Of a stretch of DNA of 64,000 bases, positions 16,769-25,684 are shown in pieces. This DNA is from Micromonospora cremea. GTDB taxonomy: Bacteria > Actinomycetota > Actinomycetes > Mycobacteriales > Micromonosporaceae. Position numbers and translations under genes: made by a program. The notes below the pieces were generated by a model that was not told the origin of the DNA, ran no database searches, and saw only the letters and a list, made by a program, of their open reading frames with translations. Numbering within the stretch: position 1 is the stretch's first letter; each line of letters begins with the position of its first letter. The stretch is taken from contig NZ_FSQT01000001.1 in the NCBI RefSeq assembly GCF_900143515.1, positions 1,240,001 through 1,304,000 of the forward strand. Direction: 5' to 3'.

Positions 16769-17431
16769 ATGTCCGTCGACACCGTCATCTTCAGCGGCGA
16801 AGGCCCGCACGCCGATCCCTGGCACCCATTGGCCGAGACCAGCGCCAAGATCGCCAGCCTGATCGGCGACACCGACCCGGTGGCGACCGTGACCTCCGTC
16901 GGCCAGCTCGACGCCGCACTCGACGGCACCCGCCTGCTGGTGGTCAACGCGAGCGCCAACCGCTCGACCCCGATTTCCGAGGACGAGGACTTCGCGCGCA
17001 TCCTCGACGCCTTCCTGGCCCGCGGCGGCAGTCTGCTCGCCACCCACAGCGCCACCATCGCGTTTCCCCGGCTGCCGAGCTGGCGATCCACGATCGGCGC
17101 CGCCTGGGACCCCGGCCGGACCTACCACCCGCCGATCGGCCCGAGCCTGATCCGCCGCTCCGGCGTCGCGCATCCGCTCACCGAGGGGCTCGGTGACTTC
17201 GAGGTCTACGACGAGCGCTACACCGACCTGGAGTTGATCGCCGACGCGAAGATCGAGCCTCTCTACGTCCACGAGGAAGGCGGCGCCATCCACCCGCTGA
17301 TCTGGGCGCGCACGGTAGGGGATGGCCGGGCCGTCTACAACGCACTCGGCCATGACGTCCGGTCGTACGAGTCGCCGGCGCACGTGGAGCTGCTGGGCCG
17401 CATCGTGGCCTGGCTCCGGCGCGACGCCTGA
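16769..17431 (+). CDS. ThuA-domain protein
   Basis: This encodes a 220-residue protein with the ThuA (trehalose-utilisation, glutamine-amidotransferase-like) fold. It has DTVIFSGEGPHADPWHPL at the N-terminus, GGSLLATHSATIAFPRLPSW in the nucleophile-elbow region (where no Cys is present, as in other ThuA proteins), HPLTEGLGDFEVYDERYTDL, and the C-terminal GDGRAVYNALGHDVRSYESP (His conserved in the family). A CGGAG site precedes the ATG. Members are often sugar-related, but the reaction is not established. It is divergent from the ArsR/nitroreductase pair, and may be co-regulated with it. Confidence 0.85.
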   Translation: MSVDTVIFSGEGPHADPWHPLAETSAKIASLIGDTDPVATVTSVGQLDAALDGTRLLVVNASANRSTPISEDEDFARILDAFLARGGSLLATHSATIAFPRLPSWRSTIGAAWDPGRTYHPPIGPSLIRRSGVAHPLTEGLGDFEVYDERYTDLELIADAKIEPLYVHEEGGAIHPLIWARTVGDGRAVYNALGHDVRSYESPAHVELLGRIVAWLRRDA

Positions 17432-17519
17432 AATCCGACCCGATCGGAAACGGTCCATCGTGGTCACTGCACAGTCTCGGGACACCCGCAACCGCTGCGC
17501 GGGTCGTCCCGCGTGCCCC

Positions 17520-17535
17520 GGTGAAGAAGTTCACA
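17520..17535 (+). promoter_or_regulatory. Crp-like binding site upstream of rpfA
   Basis: The sequence GGTGAAGAAGTTCACA matches TGTGA-N6-TCACA at 9 of 10 defined positions. Mycobacterial Crp is known to control rpfA through this motif. The site lies 30 nt upstream of a possible -10 (TAACGT, 17565-17570), with the riboswitch beginning just after. Confidence 0.55.
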
Positions 17536-17584
17536 GGGGGTGGGCGACCGTCACCAACCGTGCCTAACGTCGGTCGGGTTCGCC

Positions 17585-18438
<854 letters not shown>

Positions 18439-18444
18439 CGCACG

Positions 18445-18483
18445 CCGCGGGCGCCCGACCGGATTCCGGTCGGGCGCCCGCGG
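18445..18483 (+). terminator. long perfect hairpin terminator after rpfA
   Basis: An 18-bp uninterrupted stem (18445-18462 with 18466-18483) with an ATT loop begins 6 nt after the stop. It could also end the convergent gene at 18506. Confidence 0.85.
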
Positions 18484-18505
18484 GCGTGTCGAGGAGGGGT
18501 GGGCG

Positions 18506-18865
18506 TCAGGCGGCCGACGCGGCAGCATCGGGACGCGCCGGCACCGACCCGGACCAGGCGCGGCGCGCGGCCGGAACGCCGTCACCGGGCCGGTCAGCGC
18601 GGTCGGCGGCGTCCTCGCCCCGCTCCGGACTGACTGTGGACGGTGTGTCGGCCGCACCACGGGCCAGCCGCAGTGACTGTTCAGCGGAGCGGCGGGCCGC
18701 GCACGGCCACGGCTGGCCGGCACAGAGCAGGTTGTGGCAGGCGCCGTCCTCGTCCGGCTCGTGGGCGCTGAGCACGTCGATCGCGAGCTGCCAGAGCAGC
18801 GGGTCGGTCACGTCGCCGGGACGCTGCTCGCGCCGGCTCGGACGGTTGCTGGTGTCGTCGGACAT
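18506..18865 (-). CDS. small conserved hypothetical protein
   Basis: This encodes a 119-residue soluble protein preceded by a GGGGGG ribosome site. The first 65 residues look conserved and structured (DPLLWQLAIDVLSAHEPDEDGACHNLLCAGQPWPCAARRSAEQSLRLA reads as two short helices around a Cys cluster with three Cys: GACHN, LLCAG, WPCAA). The rest is charged and disordered. A three-Cys knot with nearby His could bind zinc. I recognise it as an actinobacterial hypothetical type but know no function. Confidence 0.7.
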   Translation of the reverse strand: MSDDTSNRPSRREQRPGDVTDPLLWQLAIDVLSAHEPDEDGACHNLLCAGQPWPCAARRSAEQSLRLARGAADTPSTVSPERGEDAADRADRPGDGVPAARRAWSGSVPARPDAAASAA

Positions 18866-18976
18866 GGTGGTCCCCCCTGGTAAGGCTGAATCTTCATTAC
18901 GTCACCGCTCAGGTAATCGCTAAACCCTCGCGGCCTGTGATGTCCGGCGCAGCCGCCACGCCGCCACCCGGTGCGG

Positions 18977-20170
18977 TCAGTCCGGCAGCAGCGGCATCTC
19001 GACGCCTGGATCCCGGCCGAGCAGCACCGCGCGGGTGAGCGCCGCCGATCCGAACCGGTCGCGGACCGCGTCCACCGCGGCGTCCAGCTCGGCCCCCGGG
19101 TCGTGGTGGAACGGCAGCTCCGGCTGGACCGGGTTGTCGTCCAGGTTGCCGACCGACACGCCGATCAGCGTGACGCCCCGCCGGCCGATCTCGGGCAGGG
19201 CGACCCGCAGCAGCGTCCGCGCGGCGGCCAGCAGCGGCGTGGTGTCCGCGGTCGCCTTGCCGATGGTGTGGGAGCGGGTCGCCCGGGTGTAGTCGCCGAA
19301 GCGCAGCCGCAGCACCACCGTGCGCCCGGACCGCCCGGCCGCCCGCATCCGCCGGGTGACCCGGTCGACCAGGCCGGCCAGGACGGCGTCCAGCTCCGCC
19401 GGTGCGTGTGGCGTCCGGCTCAGCGCGTGCTGCGCGCCCATCGAGCCGCGCCGGCGGCCGACCTGCACCGCCCGAGGGTCGCGGTTGTGCGCCAGGGCGT
19501 GCAGGTGCCGGCCGGCGCCGGCGCCGAGCAGTGACACCAGCGCCGCCTCGCCGAGCCGGGCCACCTCGCCGACGGTACGGATCCGTCGTTCCCGCAGCTT
19601 CGCGGCGGTGATCGGGCCGACGCCCCAGAGCCGTTCCACCGGCAGCGGGTGCAGGAACGCCAGCTCGGCGTCGGGCGCGACGACCAGCAGCCCGTCCGGC
19701 TTCGCCACCCCGCTGGCCACCTTCGCCAGGAACTTCGTCCGGGCCACGCCGACCGTGATGGGCAGGCGGACCCGTTCGCGGACCTCCCGGCGCAGCCGCT
19801 CGGCGATGTCGGCCGGCGGCCCGGCCAGCCGGCGCAGGCCGCCCACGTCCAGGAACGCCTCGTCGATGGAGAGCCCCTCGACCAGCGGGGTGGTCTGCCG
19901 GAAGATCTCGAACACCGCCCGGCTGGCCGCCGTGTACGCCGACATCCGAGGCGGCACCACGATCGCGTCCGGGCAGAGCCGGCGCGCCTGCTGGCCGCCC
20001 ATCGCGCTGCGTACGCCCCGCGCCTTCGCCTCGTAGCTGGCCGCCAAAACCACACCGCCGCCGACGATCACCGGCCGCCCCCGCAGGCGTGGATCGTCGC
20101 GTTGCTCGACCGACGCGTAGAAGGCGTCCAGGTCGGCGTGCAGGATGCTGGCCCCGGGTGACACGTACAT
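18977..20170 (-). CDS. dinB: DNA polymerase IV (Y-family translesion polymerase)
   Basis: This encodes a 397-residue Y-family polymerase. The palm has both catalytic acid sets: ASILHADLDAFYASVEQ (Asp near the N-terminus) and SIDEAFLDV (about residue 105). Helix-hairpin-helix segments LWGVGPITAAKLRERRIRTVGEVARLG follow, and the little-finger domain reaches the C-terminus. The C-terminal tail lacks the beta-clamp motif in a clear form, although QPELPF (near 355) fits QxxLF loosely. ATG 20170 is preferred over a TTG at 20188. A LexA-like box overlaps the start, implying damage induction. It copies past lesions at low fidelity. Confidence 0.95.
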   Translation of the reverse strand: MYVSPGASILHADLDAFYASVEQRDDPRLRGRPVIVGGGVVLAASYEAKARGVRSAMGGQQARRLCPDAIVVPPRMSAYTAASRAVFEIFRQTTPLVEGLSIDEAFLDVGGLRRLAGPPADIAERLRREVRERVRLPITVGVARTKFLAKVASGVAKPDGLLVVAPDAELAFLHPLPVERLWGVGPITAAKLRERRIRTVGEVARLGEAALVSLLGAGAGRHLHALAHNRDPRAVQVGRRRGSMGAQHALSRTPHAPAELDAVLAGLVDRVTRRMRAAGRSGRTVVLRLRFGDYTRATRSHTIGKATADTTPLLAAARTLLRVALPEIGRRGVTLIGVSVGNLDDNPVQPELPFHHDPGAELDAAVDAVRDRFGSAALTRAVLLGRDPGVEMPLLPD

Positions 20171-20176
20171 ATGTTC
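20165..20176 (-). promoter_or_regulatory. imperfect SOS (LexA) box on dinB start codon
   Basis: On the minus strand GAACATATGTAC matches the actinobacterial GAAC-N4-GTTC core at 7 of 8 positions, within GCGAACATATGTACGT. The ATG of dinB lies inside it. LexA bound there would block initiation, or loading of a leaderless message. Confidence 0.5.
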
Positions 20177-20252
20177 GCATGGCGTCAACGATCACCACAG
20201 TGACCTGGGCCAACACGACCGGCGTGGCCGCCGGTCCCGGCGGCGCCTAGCC

Positions 20253-20759
20253 CTACGGCGCGGCATCGGTTGACAGGATGTAACGGCGCAGCGACACCGC
20301 GCCACCGTCGGGGGCGGTCCACTGCGCCGTGCTGGTGCCGGTGCACCGCCACCCGGTCCGCTCGTACAGGGCGGCGGCCGCGGTGTCGCCGGCGGCCACC
20401 TCGAGCGCCAGGTCCATCCCGCGTTCGCTCGCCCACCGCCGGGCCCGGGTCAGCAGCGCGCCGCCCAGCCCAGCCCCGCGGGCGGCCGGCGACACGAACA
20501 GGCGAGCCACCTCGGCGGTCGGCCGGGCGAGCGACCCGTCCGCCGGGTCGGGCAGCCGGTGCACCGCCACATGCCCGACGATCGTCGAGTCGGCGTCGAC
20601 GGCCACCCACGCGCGTGCCGGACGGGGCTCGCGCAGCCAGCGGTGCGGGTCGGTGGGCCAGTTCAGCGGGTACCGGTCGGCCTGGTGGACGAGGGCGAGC
20701 GCCGCGACGCATCCGTCGAGGTCGGTGGCTCGCCGCCGCCGGATACGCGGTGGGGTCAC
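20253..20759 (-). CDS. GNAT family N-acetyltransferase
   Basis: This encodes a 168-residue acetyltransferase. It has the GNAT core: a beta-4 strand (TAEVARLFVSPAARGAGLGGALLTRA) with the acetyl-CoA pyrophosphate loop RGAGLGG, and a C-terminal ALYERTGWRCTG. It starts at a GTG that overlaps the stop of the upstream GNAT gene by 4 nt (GTGA), so the pair is translationally coupled. Acceptor substrate unknown. Confidence 0.88.
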   Translation of the reverse strand: MTPPRIRRRRATDLDGCVAALALVHQADRYPLNWPTDPHRWLREPRPARAWVAVDADSTIVGHVAVHRLPDPADGSLARPTAEVARLFVSPAARGAGLGGALLTRARRWASERGMDLALEVAAGDTAAAALYERTGWRCTGTSTAQWTAPDGGAVSLRRYILSTDAAP

Positions 20760-21274
20760 AGCTCGTCGAACGGGCCGGCGTACCGGAACCCGCCCCGGAT
20801 CGACTCCCGCCAGGCGCTCAACGGGCGGGCCTGGAAGTACTGCGGGCCCCAGGGCTGTGGCGGAGTGACGCCCAGCTCAACGGCCGGTCGGAACCCGAAT
20901 CGCGGGTAGTAGTCGGGGTGGCCGAGCAGCACCACCAGCGGCTCGTCCCGGGCGTCGGCCGCGCCGAGCACCGCGTGCATCAGCGCCGAGCCGACCCCGC
21001 GCCGCTGCCAGTCGGGAAGCACGCCGAGCGGCCCCAGGCCGAGCGCGACCGGCTGACCGGCCACCTGACCGCGGGTGGCCACCACATGCCCCACCACCTG
21101 CCCGTCCGGGTCGGTCGCCACCAGGGAGTACGCGGGCAGCCAGCCCTCGTCGGCGCGCAGCGCGTCGACCAGCGTCGCCTCGATCGGTACGCCGTCGTCC
21201 GGCGCGGCGAAGGCGGCGGCGTGCACCGCGCGGATGGCGTCGACATCGGCGGGCGTCTCGCGTCTGATCAGCAC
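20756..21274 (-). CDS. GNAT family N-acetyltransferase (YhbS-like)
   Basis: This encodes a 172-residue acetyltransferase from the GTG at 21274 (MLIRRETPADVDAIRAVHAAAF, a typical family opening). A GTG at 21310 would add 12 residues without a ribosome site. ALGLGPLGVLPDWQRRGVGSALM is the acetyl-CoA loop, and LVVLLGHPDYYPRFGFRPA is the signature of the YhbS-like subgroup that includes predicted acetyltransferases of small amines. It is the first gene of the coupled GNAT pair. Confidence 0.87.
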   Translation of the reverse strand: MLIRRETPADVDAIRAVHAAAFAAPDDGVPIEATLVDALRADEGWLPAYSLVATDPDGQVVGHVVATRGQVAGQPVALGLGPLGVLPDWQRRGVGSALMHAVLGAADARDEPLVVLLGHPDYYPRFGFRPAVELGVTPPQPWGPQYFQARPLSAWRESIRGGFRYAGPFDEL

Positions 21275-21330
21275 CGCGCCACGATACGGCCCCCCGGCGT
21301 CCGGCTCCACGTGTTATCGGCGGGCGCCGG

Positions 21331-22905
21331 TCAGCCGACGGCGGTGGGGGAGGGAGTCGCGCTGCCGCCCTGCGGCGCCTCCGGTGCCATCAACCGGACG
21401 ATCTCCGCCCGGTCGGCCGGCGAGGGCAGGCCCCACTCCGGCCGGTAGCCGTACACCTCGTGCAGTCCGGTGGAGCCGGTGCGGCCGTCCAGGATCTCCA
21501 CCGCGTCGGTGCCGATCAGGCCGGGGTGCTCCACGCCGCACGCCTCGGCCACCTTCACCAGGTCGCGGCGCAGCGTCCGCAGGTAGTTGGCCGCGCGCAC
21601 CGACTTCAGCGTCGGGTCCAGCCCCCGGGCCAGCCAGGCGTTCTGGGTCGCCACCCCGGTGGGGCAGGTGTCGGTGTGGCACTTCTGCGCCTGGATGCAG
21701 CCGATCGACAGCATCGCCTCCCGACCCACGTTGACCAGGTCGCAGCCGAGCGCGAAGGCCACGATGGCGTTGTCCGGCAGGCCGAGCTTGCCGCCGCCGA
21801 CGAAGACCACCCGCTCGTGCAGGTTGTGCTCGGCGAAGACCTTGTAGACCCGGGAGAAGCCCTGCTGGAACGGGAGCGACACTGAGTCGGTGAAGATCAG
21901 CGGGGCGGCGCCGGTGCCGCCCTCGCCGCCGTCGATCGTCACGAAGTCGACGCCCCGGCCGGTGTCCCGCATCAGGGTGGCCAGATCCTGCCAGAAGCCC
22001 AGATCGCCGACCGCCGACTTGATGCCGACCGGCAGGCCGGTCTCGGTGGCCAGCAGTTCCACCCAGTCGAGAAGGCTGTCGCAGTCGGAGAACTCGGCGT
22101 GCCGGGAGGGGCTGACGCAGTCCTGCCCGGCGGGGATGCCCCGGGTGGCGGCGATCTCGGCGGACACCTTCGCACCGGGCAGCAGCCCGCCGAGGCTGGG
22201 CTTGGCGCCCTGGCTCAGCTTGATCTCCAGCGCTTTCACCGGCGCGCTGGCGACCAGGTCCCGCAACCGGTCCAGGCTGAACCGGCCGTGCTCGTCCCGG
22301 CAGCCGAAATACGCCGTGCCGAGCTGGAAGACCAGCTCACCACCGTTGCGGTGGTACGGCGACAGGCCACCCTCGCCGGTGTTCTGCAGGCAGCCGGCGA
22401 GCGCCGCACCCCTGTTCAGCGCCGCCACCGCGTTGCCAGAGAGCGAGCCGAAGCTCATCCCGGAGATGTTGACCACCGACTCCGGTCGGAACGCGCGGGC
22501 CCGTCCCCGGGCCGCGCCGAGCACCTTGGCGCAGGGCAGCCGCACGTCGTGCCCGGCGGTCGGTGTCGACGGCGGCACGGCCCGGCCGAACGTGCGGTGC
22601 TTGATGATCGGATAGCCGGGGGTGTACTCGATGTCGTTGTCGGTGCCGAAGCCGAAGTTGTTGTTCTGCTGCTTCGCCGACGCGTACACCCAGCGGCGTT
22701 GGTCCCGGGTGAACGGCCGCTCCTCGTTGTTGCCGGCCACGATGTACTGCCGAAGCTCCGGCCCGACCGCCTCCAGCAGGTACCGGGCGCGCCCGAGCAC
22801 CGGGAAGTTGCGCAGCAGCGCGTGGTCGCGCTGGATCAGGTCCCGCGCGGCGAGCGCGGCGACGGCGGCGGCGACGGCGGGTACGGCTCGACGGGCCCAT
22901 CTCAT
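21331..22905 (-). CDS. FMN-binding glutamate synthase family protein (GltB-like, single domain)
   Basis: This encodes a 524-residue protein equal to the synthase (FMN) barrel of glutamate synthase, without the amidotransferase or GXGXG domains. The start at 22905 (MRWARRAV) gives an N-terminal hydrophobic anchor (AVPAVAAAVAALAARDLIQ). Landmarks are NISGMSFGSLSGNAVAALNRGA, NTGEGGLSPYH, KLSQGAKPSLGGLLPG, TIDGGEGGTGAAPL, and the 3Fe-4S type Cys set CIQAQKCHTDTCPTGV. Free-standing forms are widespread in bacteria and their electron donor and substrate are unclear, so glutamate synthesis should not be assumed. A reading that extends to 23484 crosses the VOC gene in another frame and is not real. 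Confidence 0.93.
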   Translation of the reverse strand: MRWARRAVPAVAAAVAALAARDLIQRDHALLRNFPVLGRARYLLEAVGPELRQYIVAGNNEERPFTRDQRRWVYASAKQQNNNFGFGTDNDIEYTPGYPIIKHRTFGRAVPPSTPTAGHDVRLPCAKVLGAARGRARAFRPESVVNISGMSFGSLSGNAVAALNRGAALAGCLQNTGEGGLSPYHRNGGELVFQLGTAYFGCRDEHGRFSLDRLRDLVASAPVKALEIKLSQGAKPSLGGLLPGAKVSAEIAATRGIPAGQDCVSPSRHAEFSDCDSLLDWVELLATETGLPVGIKSAVGDLGFWQDLATLMRDTGRGVDFVTIDGGEGGTGAAPLIFTDSVSLPFQQGFSRVYKVFAEHNLHERVVFVGGGKLGLPDNAIVAFALGCDLVNVGREAMLSIGCIQAQKCHTDTCPTGVATQNAWLARGLDPTLKSVRAANYLRTLRRDLVKVAEACGVEHPGLIGTDAVEILDGRTGSTGLHEVYGYRPEWGLPSPADRAEIVRLMAPEAPQGGSATPSPTAVG

Positions 22906-22967
22906 GCCCGGCACTCTTTCCGCCCGCGCCGTCGGCCAAACCGGCACACCGCCGACGGGTGCGCTGG

Positions 22968-23381
22968 TCAGGCCTGGGGCTGAACGATGTCGACCATCCA
23001 ATTGACGCCGTACGGGTCGACGCACATGCCGAACTCGTCGCCCCACATCTGCTTCTCCAGTGGCATCGTCACCGACCCGCTCGCGGAGAGCTGCTCCCAG
23101 TAGCCGCGCAGCTCGTCGGCGTCGTCGCCGCTGAGGCTGATCGCGATGGTGGTGCCCGGTACGTGGTTCATCCCGGGCGCGGTGTCCGACGCCATCAGGA
23201 CGAAGCCGTTGGCGGATTCCAGCTGCGCGTGCATGATCTGGTCCGCCAGGCCCGGATCCGGGCTGCCGAACTCGCCGAAGGTGTTCATCTTCAGCTCGCC
23301 GCCGAACACGCGGTGGTAGAACTCCATCGCCGCACGGGCCGTGCCGGGGAAGTTGAGGTACGGGTTGAGTCGCGTCTGCAC
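22968..23381 (-). CDS. VOC family protein (PhnB-like)
   Basis: This encodes a 137-residue vicinal-oxygen-chelate protein. An AGGAGGGG ribosome site precedes the GTG. RLNPYLNFPGTARAAMEFYHRVFGGELKMNTFGEFG is the PhnB-type first module, and MWGDEFGMCVDPYGVNWMVDI is the C-terminal module. The residues that bind metal in glyoxalases are not all present. It precedes the GltB-like gene by 62 nt, and the two may be co-transcribed. Function unknown. Confidence 0.88.
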   Translation of the reverse strand: MQTRLNPYLNFPGTARAAMEFYHRVFGGELKMNTFGEFGSPDPGLADQIMHAQLESANGFVLMASDTAPGMNHVPGTTIAISLSGDDADELRGYWEQLSASGSVTMPLEKQMWGDEFGMCVDPYGVNWMVDIVQPQA

Positions 23382-23473
23382 AGCACCCCTCCTTGGTCCT
23401 GGTCGCCGTTATCGTCGCAGACCGGTGGAGGGCGAACAACGAGGCGCGCCGCGTTTCCGCTGGTGCCGGGCCT

Positions 23474-23507
23474 GGCGGCGGCACGGGTACGCGCCCGTGC
23501 CGCCGCC
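23474..23507 (-). terminator. hairpin terminator after the amidase
   Basis: Perfect 14-bp arms (23474-23487, 23494-23507) with a 6-nt loop start 15 nt after the minus-strand amidase stop. Confidence 0.75.
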
Positions 23508-23521
23508 GGTGTTCCGGAGGA

Positions 23522-24652
23522 TCAGCGGTGCCGGAACGACTGGCGGACCGTTCCGCCGACGATCGCGCACCACGTGCTCGTGCTGAGCTTGCCGTTGCGC
23601 GGCAGCCCGTGCAGCGCCTGCAGGTCCTTCACGGCCGCCCGGGTGGCGGGGTCGTACGCCCCGGTGACGGTGACGGCGTACCCCTTGGTGGCGAGGATCT
23701 CCTGCACCGCGATCACCGGCAGGCCGGTGGCGTCCTCGTCCAGCTCGGGCGCCAGGGTCTCCCAGGTCGGCGTGGTGAGCGTGGCGTCCACGTCCACCGG
23801 GATGCCGTTGCGCGCCTGCCAGTCTTGCACGGCGGTCACGGTCGCGGCGTCGAACGTGCCGCTGACCGTCACCGGGTAGCCGCGGAAGGCGAGCAGGTAC
23901 TGCACCACCCGGACCGACGGGGAGTTGACGAAGCGCCACAGGTCCGGCCAGCGGCGGGCCGGGACGTCGGCCAGGTCGGTGCCGAGCTCCGCGAACACCC
24001 GCCGGCGCAGCGCCGGGAACTCGCGGTAGAAGGCGGCGCCGGGGCACTGCGTGGTGCGGAAGTCCCAGTGGCCGAAGATGTCGTGCGCGTGCAGCCCGTA
24101 CTGCCGGCACACGGCGACGCAGAGCTTGACCAGCGAGTCGGTCAGCGCCTTCGGCGGGGTCTCGGTGACGTAGGTGCCCTCGTTCTCGATTCCGATGGCC
24201 CGGCCGTTCTCGCCCGGGCAGTGCGCCGAGATCATCTGCCGGTCGCCGGCTTCCAGCCGCTCCAGGCTGCCCCGTCGGCCCTCCAGCACGTAGCCGCCCC
24301 GGCTCACCGTGAAGTGCTGGCCGGTGTCCGACCAGCCGTTGCCGTCCATGTGCAGGTCCTGGCAGTCGTGGGCCAGCTTGACCGCCTGCTCCTGGGAGTA
24401 GTCGGTGACGTTCGGGAACGCCATGTGGTGCACGATGATCTTGTTGGTCGCGATGGCGCTGACCGCCAGCGGGTCCTTCGGCGGGCGGGCCGCCCACTCG
24501 TCGCAGCTGATGATCCAGTCGAGGTCGGCGCCGGGGGCGGCCTGCGCGGCGCCCGGGAAGGCGAGTTCGCTCCCGACCACGGCGACCGTGGCGGCGCCGA
24601 GACCGGCTCGTAGCAGCGTCCGGCGGTCCACTTCGGAATGGTCGACGTGCAT
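23522..24652 (-). CDS. Tat-exported N-acetylmuramoyl-L-alanine amidase with two peptidoglycan-binding domains
   Basis: This encodes a 376-residue exported enzyme. AGGAGGAG is 7 nt before the ATG at 24652. A twin-arginine signal (VDRRTLLRAGLGAATVAVVG, cleaved near AQA-AP about 39) leads into an Amidase_2/PGRP domain (about 45-215). Zinc ligands are visible as IIVHHMAF (His75/76) and FGHWDFRTTQCPG (His195, Cys203), with Glu in AIGIENEGTY. Two PG_binding_1 repeats follow (about 245-305 and 312-362: VVQYLLAFRGYPVTVSGTFD and AVQEILATKGYAVTVTGAYD). It is expected to cleave the amide between MurNAc and the stem peptide. It is downstream of the RraA-like gene with a 162-nt gap. Confidence 0.92.
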   Translation of the reverse strand: MHVDHSEVDRRTLLRAGLGAATVAVVGSELAFPGAAQAAPGADLDWIISCDEWAARPPKDPLAVSAIATNKIIVHHMAFPNVTDYSQEQAVKLAHDCQDLHMDGNGWSDTGQHFTVSRGGYVLEGRRGSLERLEAGDRQMISAHCPGENGRAIGIENEGTYVTETPPKALTDSLVKLCVAVCRQYGLHAHDIFGHWDFRTTQCPGAAFYREFPALRRRVFAELGTDLADVPARRWPDLWRFVNSPSVRVVQYLLAFRGYPVTVSGTFDAATVTAVQDWQARNGIPVDVDATLTTPTWETLAPELDEDATGLPVIAVQEILATKGYAVTVTGAYDPATRAAVKDLQALHGLPRNGKLSTSTWCAIVGGTVRQSFRHR

Positions 24653-24814
24653 GGTTTCTCCTCCTGCGGCCGGCGGCGGGGGAATGAAAAGTAGCTCCAA
24701 TGGCCGCACTTTCCCCGGAGGATATTGCCAAGAGTCGCCCGTGCGCTAGAGGTTCTCCACGCCGCTTCATCGCTCGGCACGCCGCTCATACCGGCCCGCG
24801 TCGCCGGTCGCCGC

Positions 24815-25504
24815 TCACTCCTCGATGGCGCCGCCGATCCGTCGCAGGTGCCGGCGGAAGGTGTAGCTCGGGTCCTCCGCGCGCCGCCGCAGGTAGTCGG
24901 CGAACACGGTCTGCCGTCGCAGCGTCTCCCCGGCCGGGATCCGCGCGGCCTGCTCCCGCTCCACCCGCCGGATCTCCGCCGCCGTGGCCAGCACCTCGCC
25001 GCCCCGGTCGGCGGGCACGAACAGCACCCCGTCGTCGTCCCCGAACACCAGGTCGACCCGGTCCACCTCGTACCCACCGAAACGGGCACTGGCCAACGCG
25101 GCCGGCTCCCGATCGTCCAGCCGGGACGGCCCGAGCGGGCAGCTGCCGTAGCTGAACACCGGCAGCCCGATCTCGATCAGCTCCGCCGTGTCCCGGTGCA
25201 GCCCCCAGATCACCACACCGGACACCCCGGCCGCGCCCGCCTCCAGTACCGCGAGGTCACCCACGCAGGCCTCGTCCGACCGTCCGCCGTTGTCGATCAC
25301 CAGCACGTCGCCCGGCTCGGCCCGCTCGAACGCCTCCAGGAACACGTCCACACTGCCGTAGTGCCGTGCCGGGAGCACCCGCCCCGCCACCCGTTCACCG
25401 GACACGACCGCCCGGATGCCCGGAGGCGCCACCCGCACCGGCACCCCCAGCCGCACGCACGCGTCCGCCACCAGCGCCGTCGACAACTCGCCAAACCCGT
25501 CCAC
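24815..25504 (-). CDS. RraA-like family protein
   Basis: This encodes a 229-residue protein with the RraA / HMG-aldolase fold. It has the N-terminal LSTALVADACVRLG, the glycine-rich EPGDVLVIDNGGRSDEACVGDLAVLEA, and GVSGVVIWGLHRDTAELIEIGLPVFSYG. The metal-site sequence of HMG/CHA aldolases (GD...R..D) is only partly kept: GLHRDTAEL has the Arg-Asp pair. It could be a class II pyruvate aldolase or an RNase E-regulator-like protein. The length includes a C-terminal extension (about 190-229) typical of the larger members. GTG start after GAGG. Confidence 0.85.
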   Translation of the reverse strand: MDGFGELSTALVADACVRLGVPVRVAPPGIRAVVSGERVAGRVLPARHYGSVDVFLEAFERAEPGDVLVIDNGGRSDEACVGDLAVLEAGAAGVSGVVIWGLHRDTAELIEIGLPVFSYGSCPLGPSRLDDREPAALASARFGGYEVDRVDLVFGDDDGVLFVPADRGGEVLATAAEIRRVEREQAARIPAGETLRRQTVFADYLRRRAEDPSYTFRRHLRRIGGAIEE

Positions 25505-25602
25505 CCTCGGCCCCCTCCACGCTCCGGCGAGCCGTCATCGTAGGGATCCCACCCGCCGCCTCCACGACGGCCAATCCCCACTGCCTGGCCCACGCCGAGC
25601 TC

Positions 25603-25662
25603 GATCACTTGATGCTTCGCAGGTCGAAACCATCCCCTGCAACTACTCAGCATCAAGTGATC
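25603..25662. repeat. 60-bp palindromic intergenic element (REP-like)
   Basis: Perfect 14-bp arms GATCACTTGATGCT (25603-25616) and AGCATCAAGTGATC (25649-25662), with an inner GCAGG/CCTGC stem (25619-25623, 25636-25640). The element is much less GC-rich than its surroundings, and lies downstream of the response regulator (stop side at 25685) and upstream of the RraA gene. It resembles a dispersed palindromic repeat, or possibly a terminator. Confidence 0.6.
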
Positions 25663-25684
25663 ATGGAGCGCTGTGCGAGGCTGC

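Noticed and set aside
17498..17513. CGCGGG/CCCGCG hairpin as a terminator for the ThuA gene
   Set aside because: Only a 6-bp stem, about 65 nt after the stop, with no tail; it could simply be base composition.
21331..23484. 717-residue reading that would fuse the GltB-like protein with extra N-terminal sequence
   Set aside because: The extra part overlaps the VOC gene in another frame and lacks domain sequence; ATG 22905 gives a full family-length protein with an N-terminal anchor.
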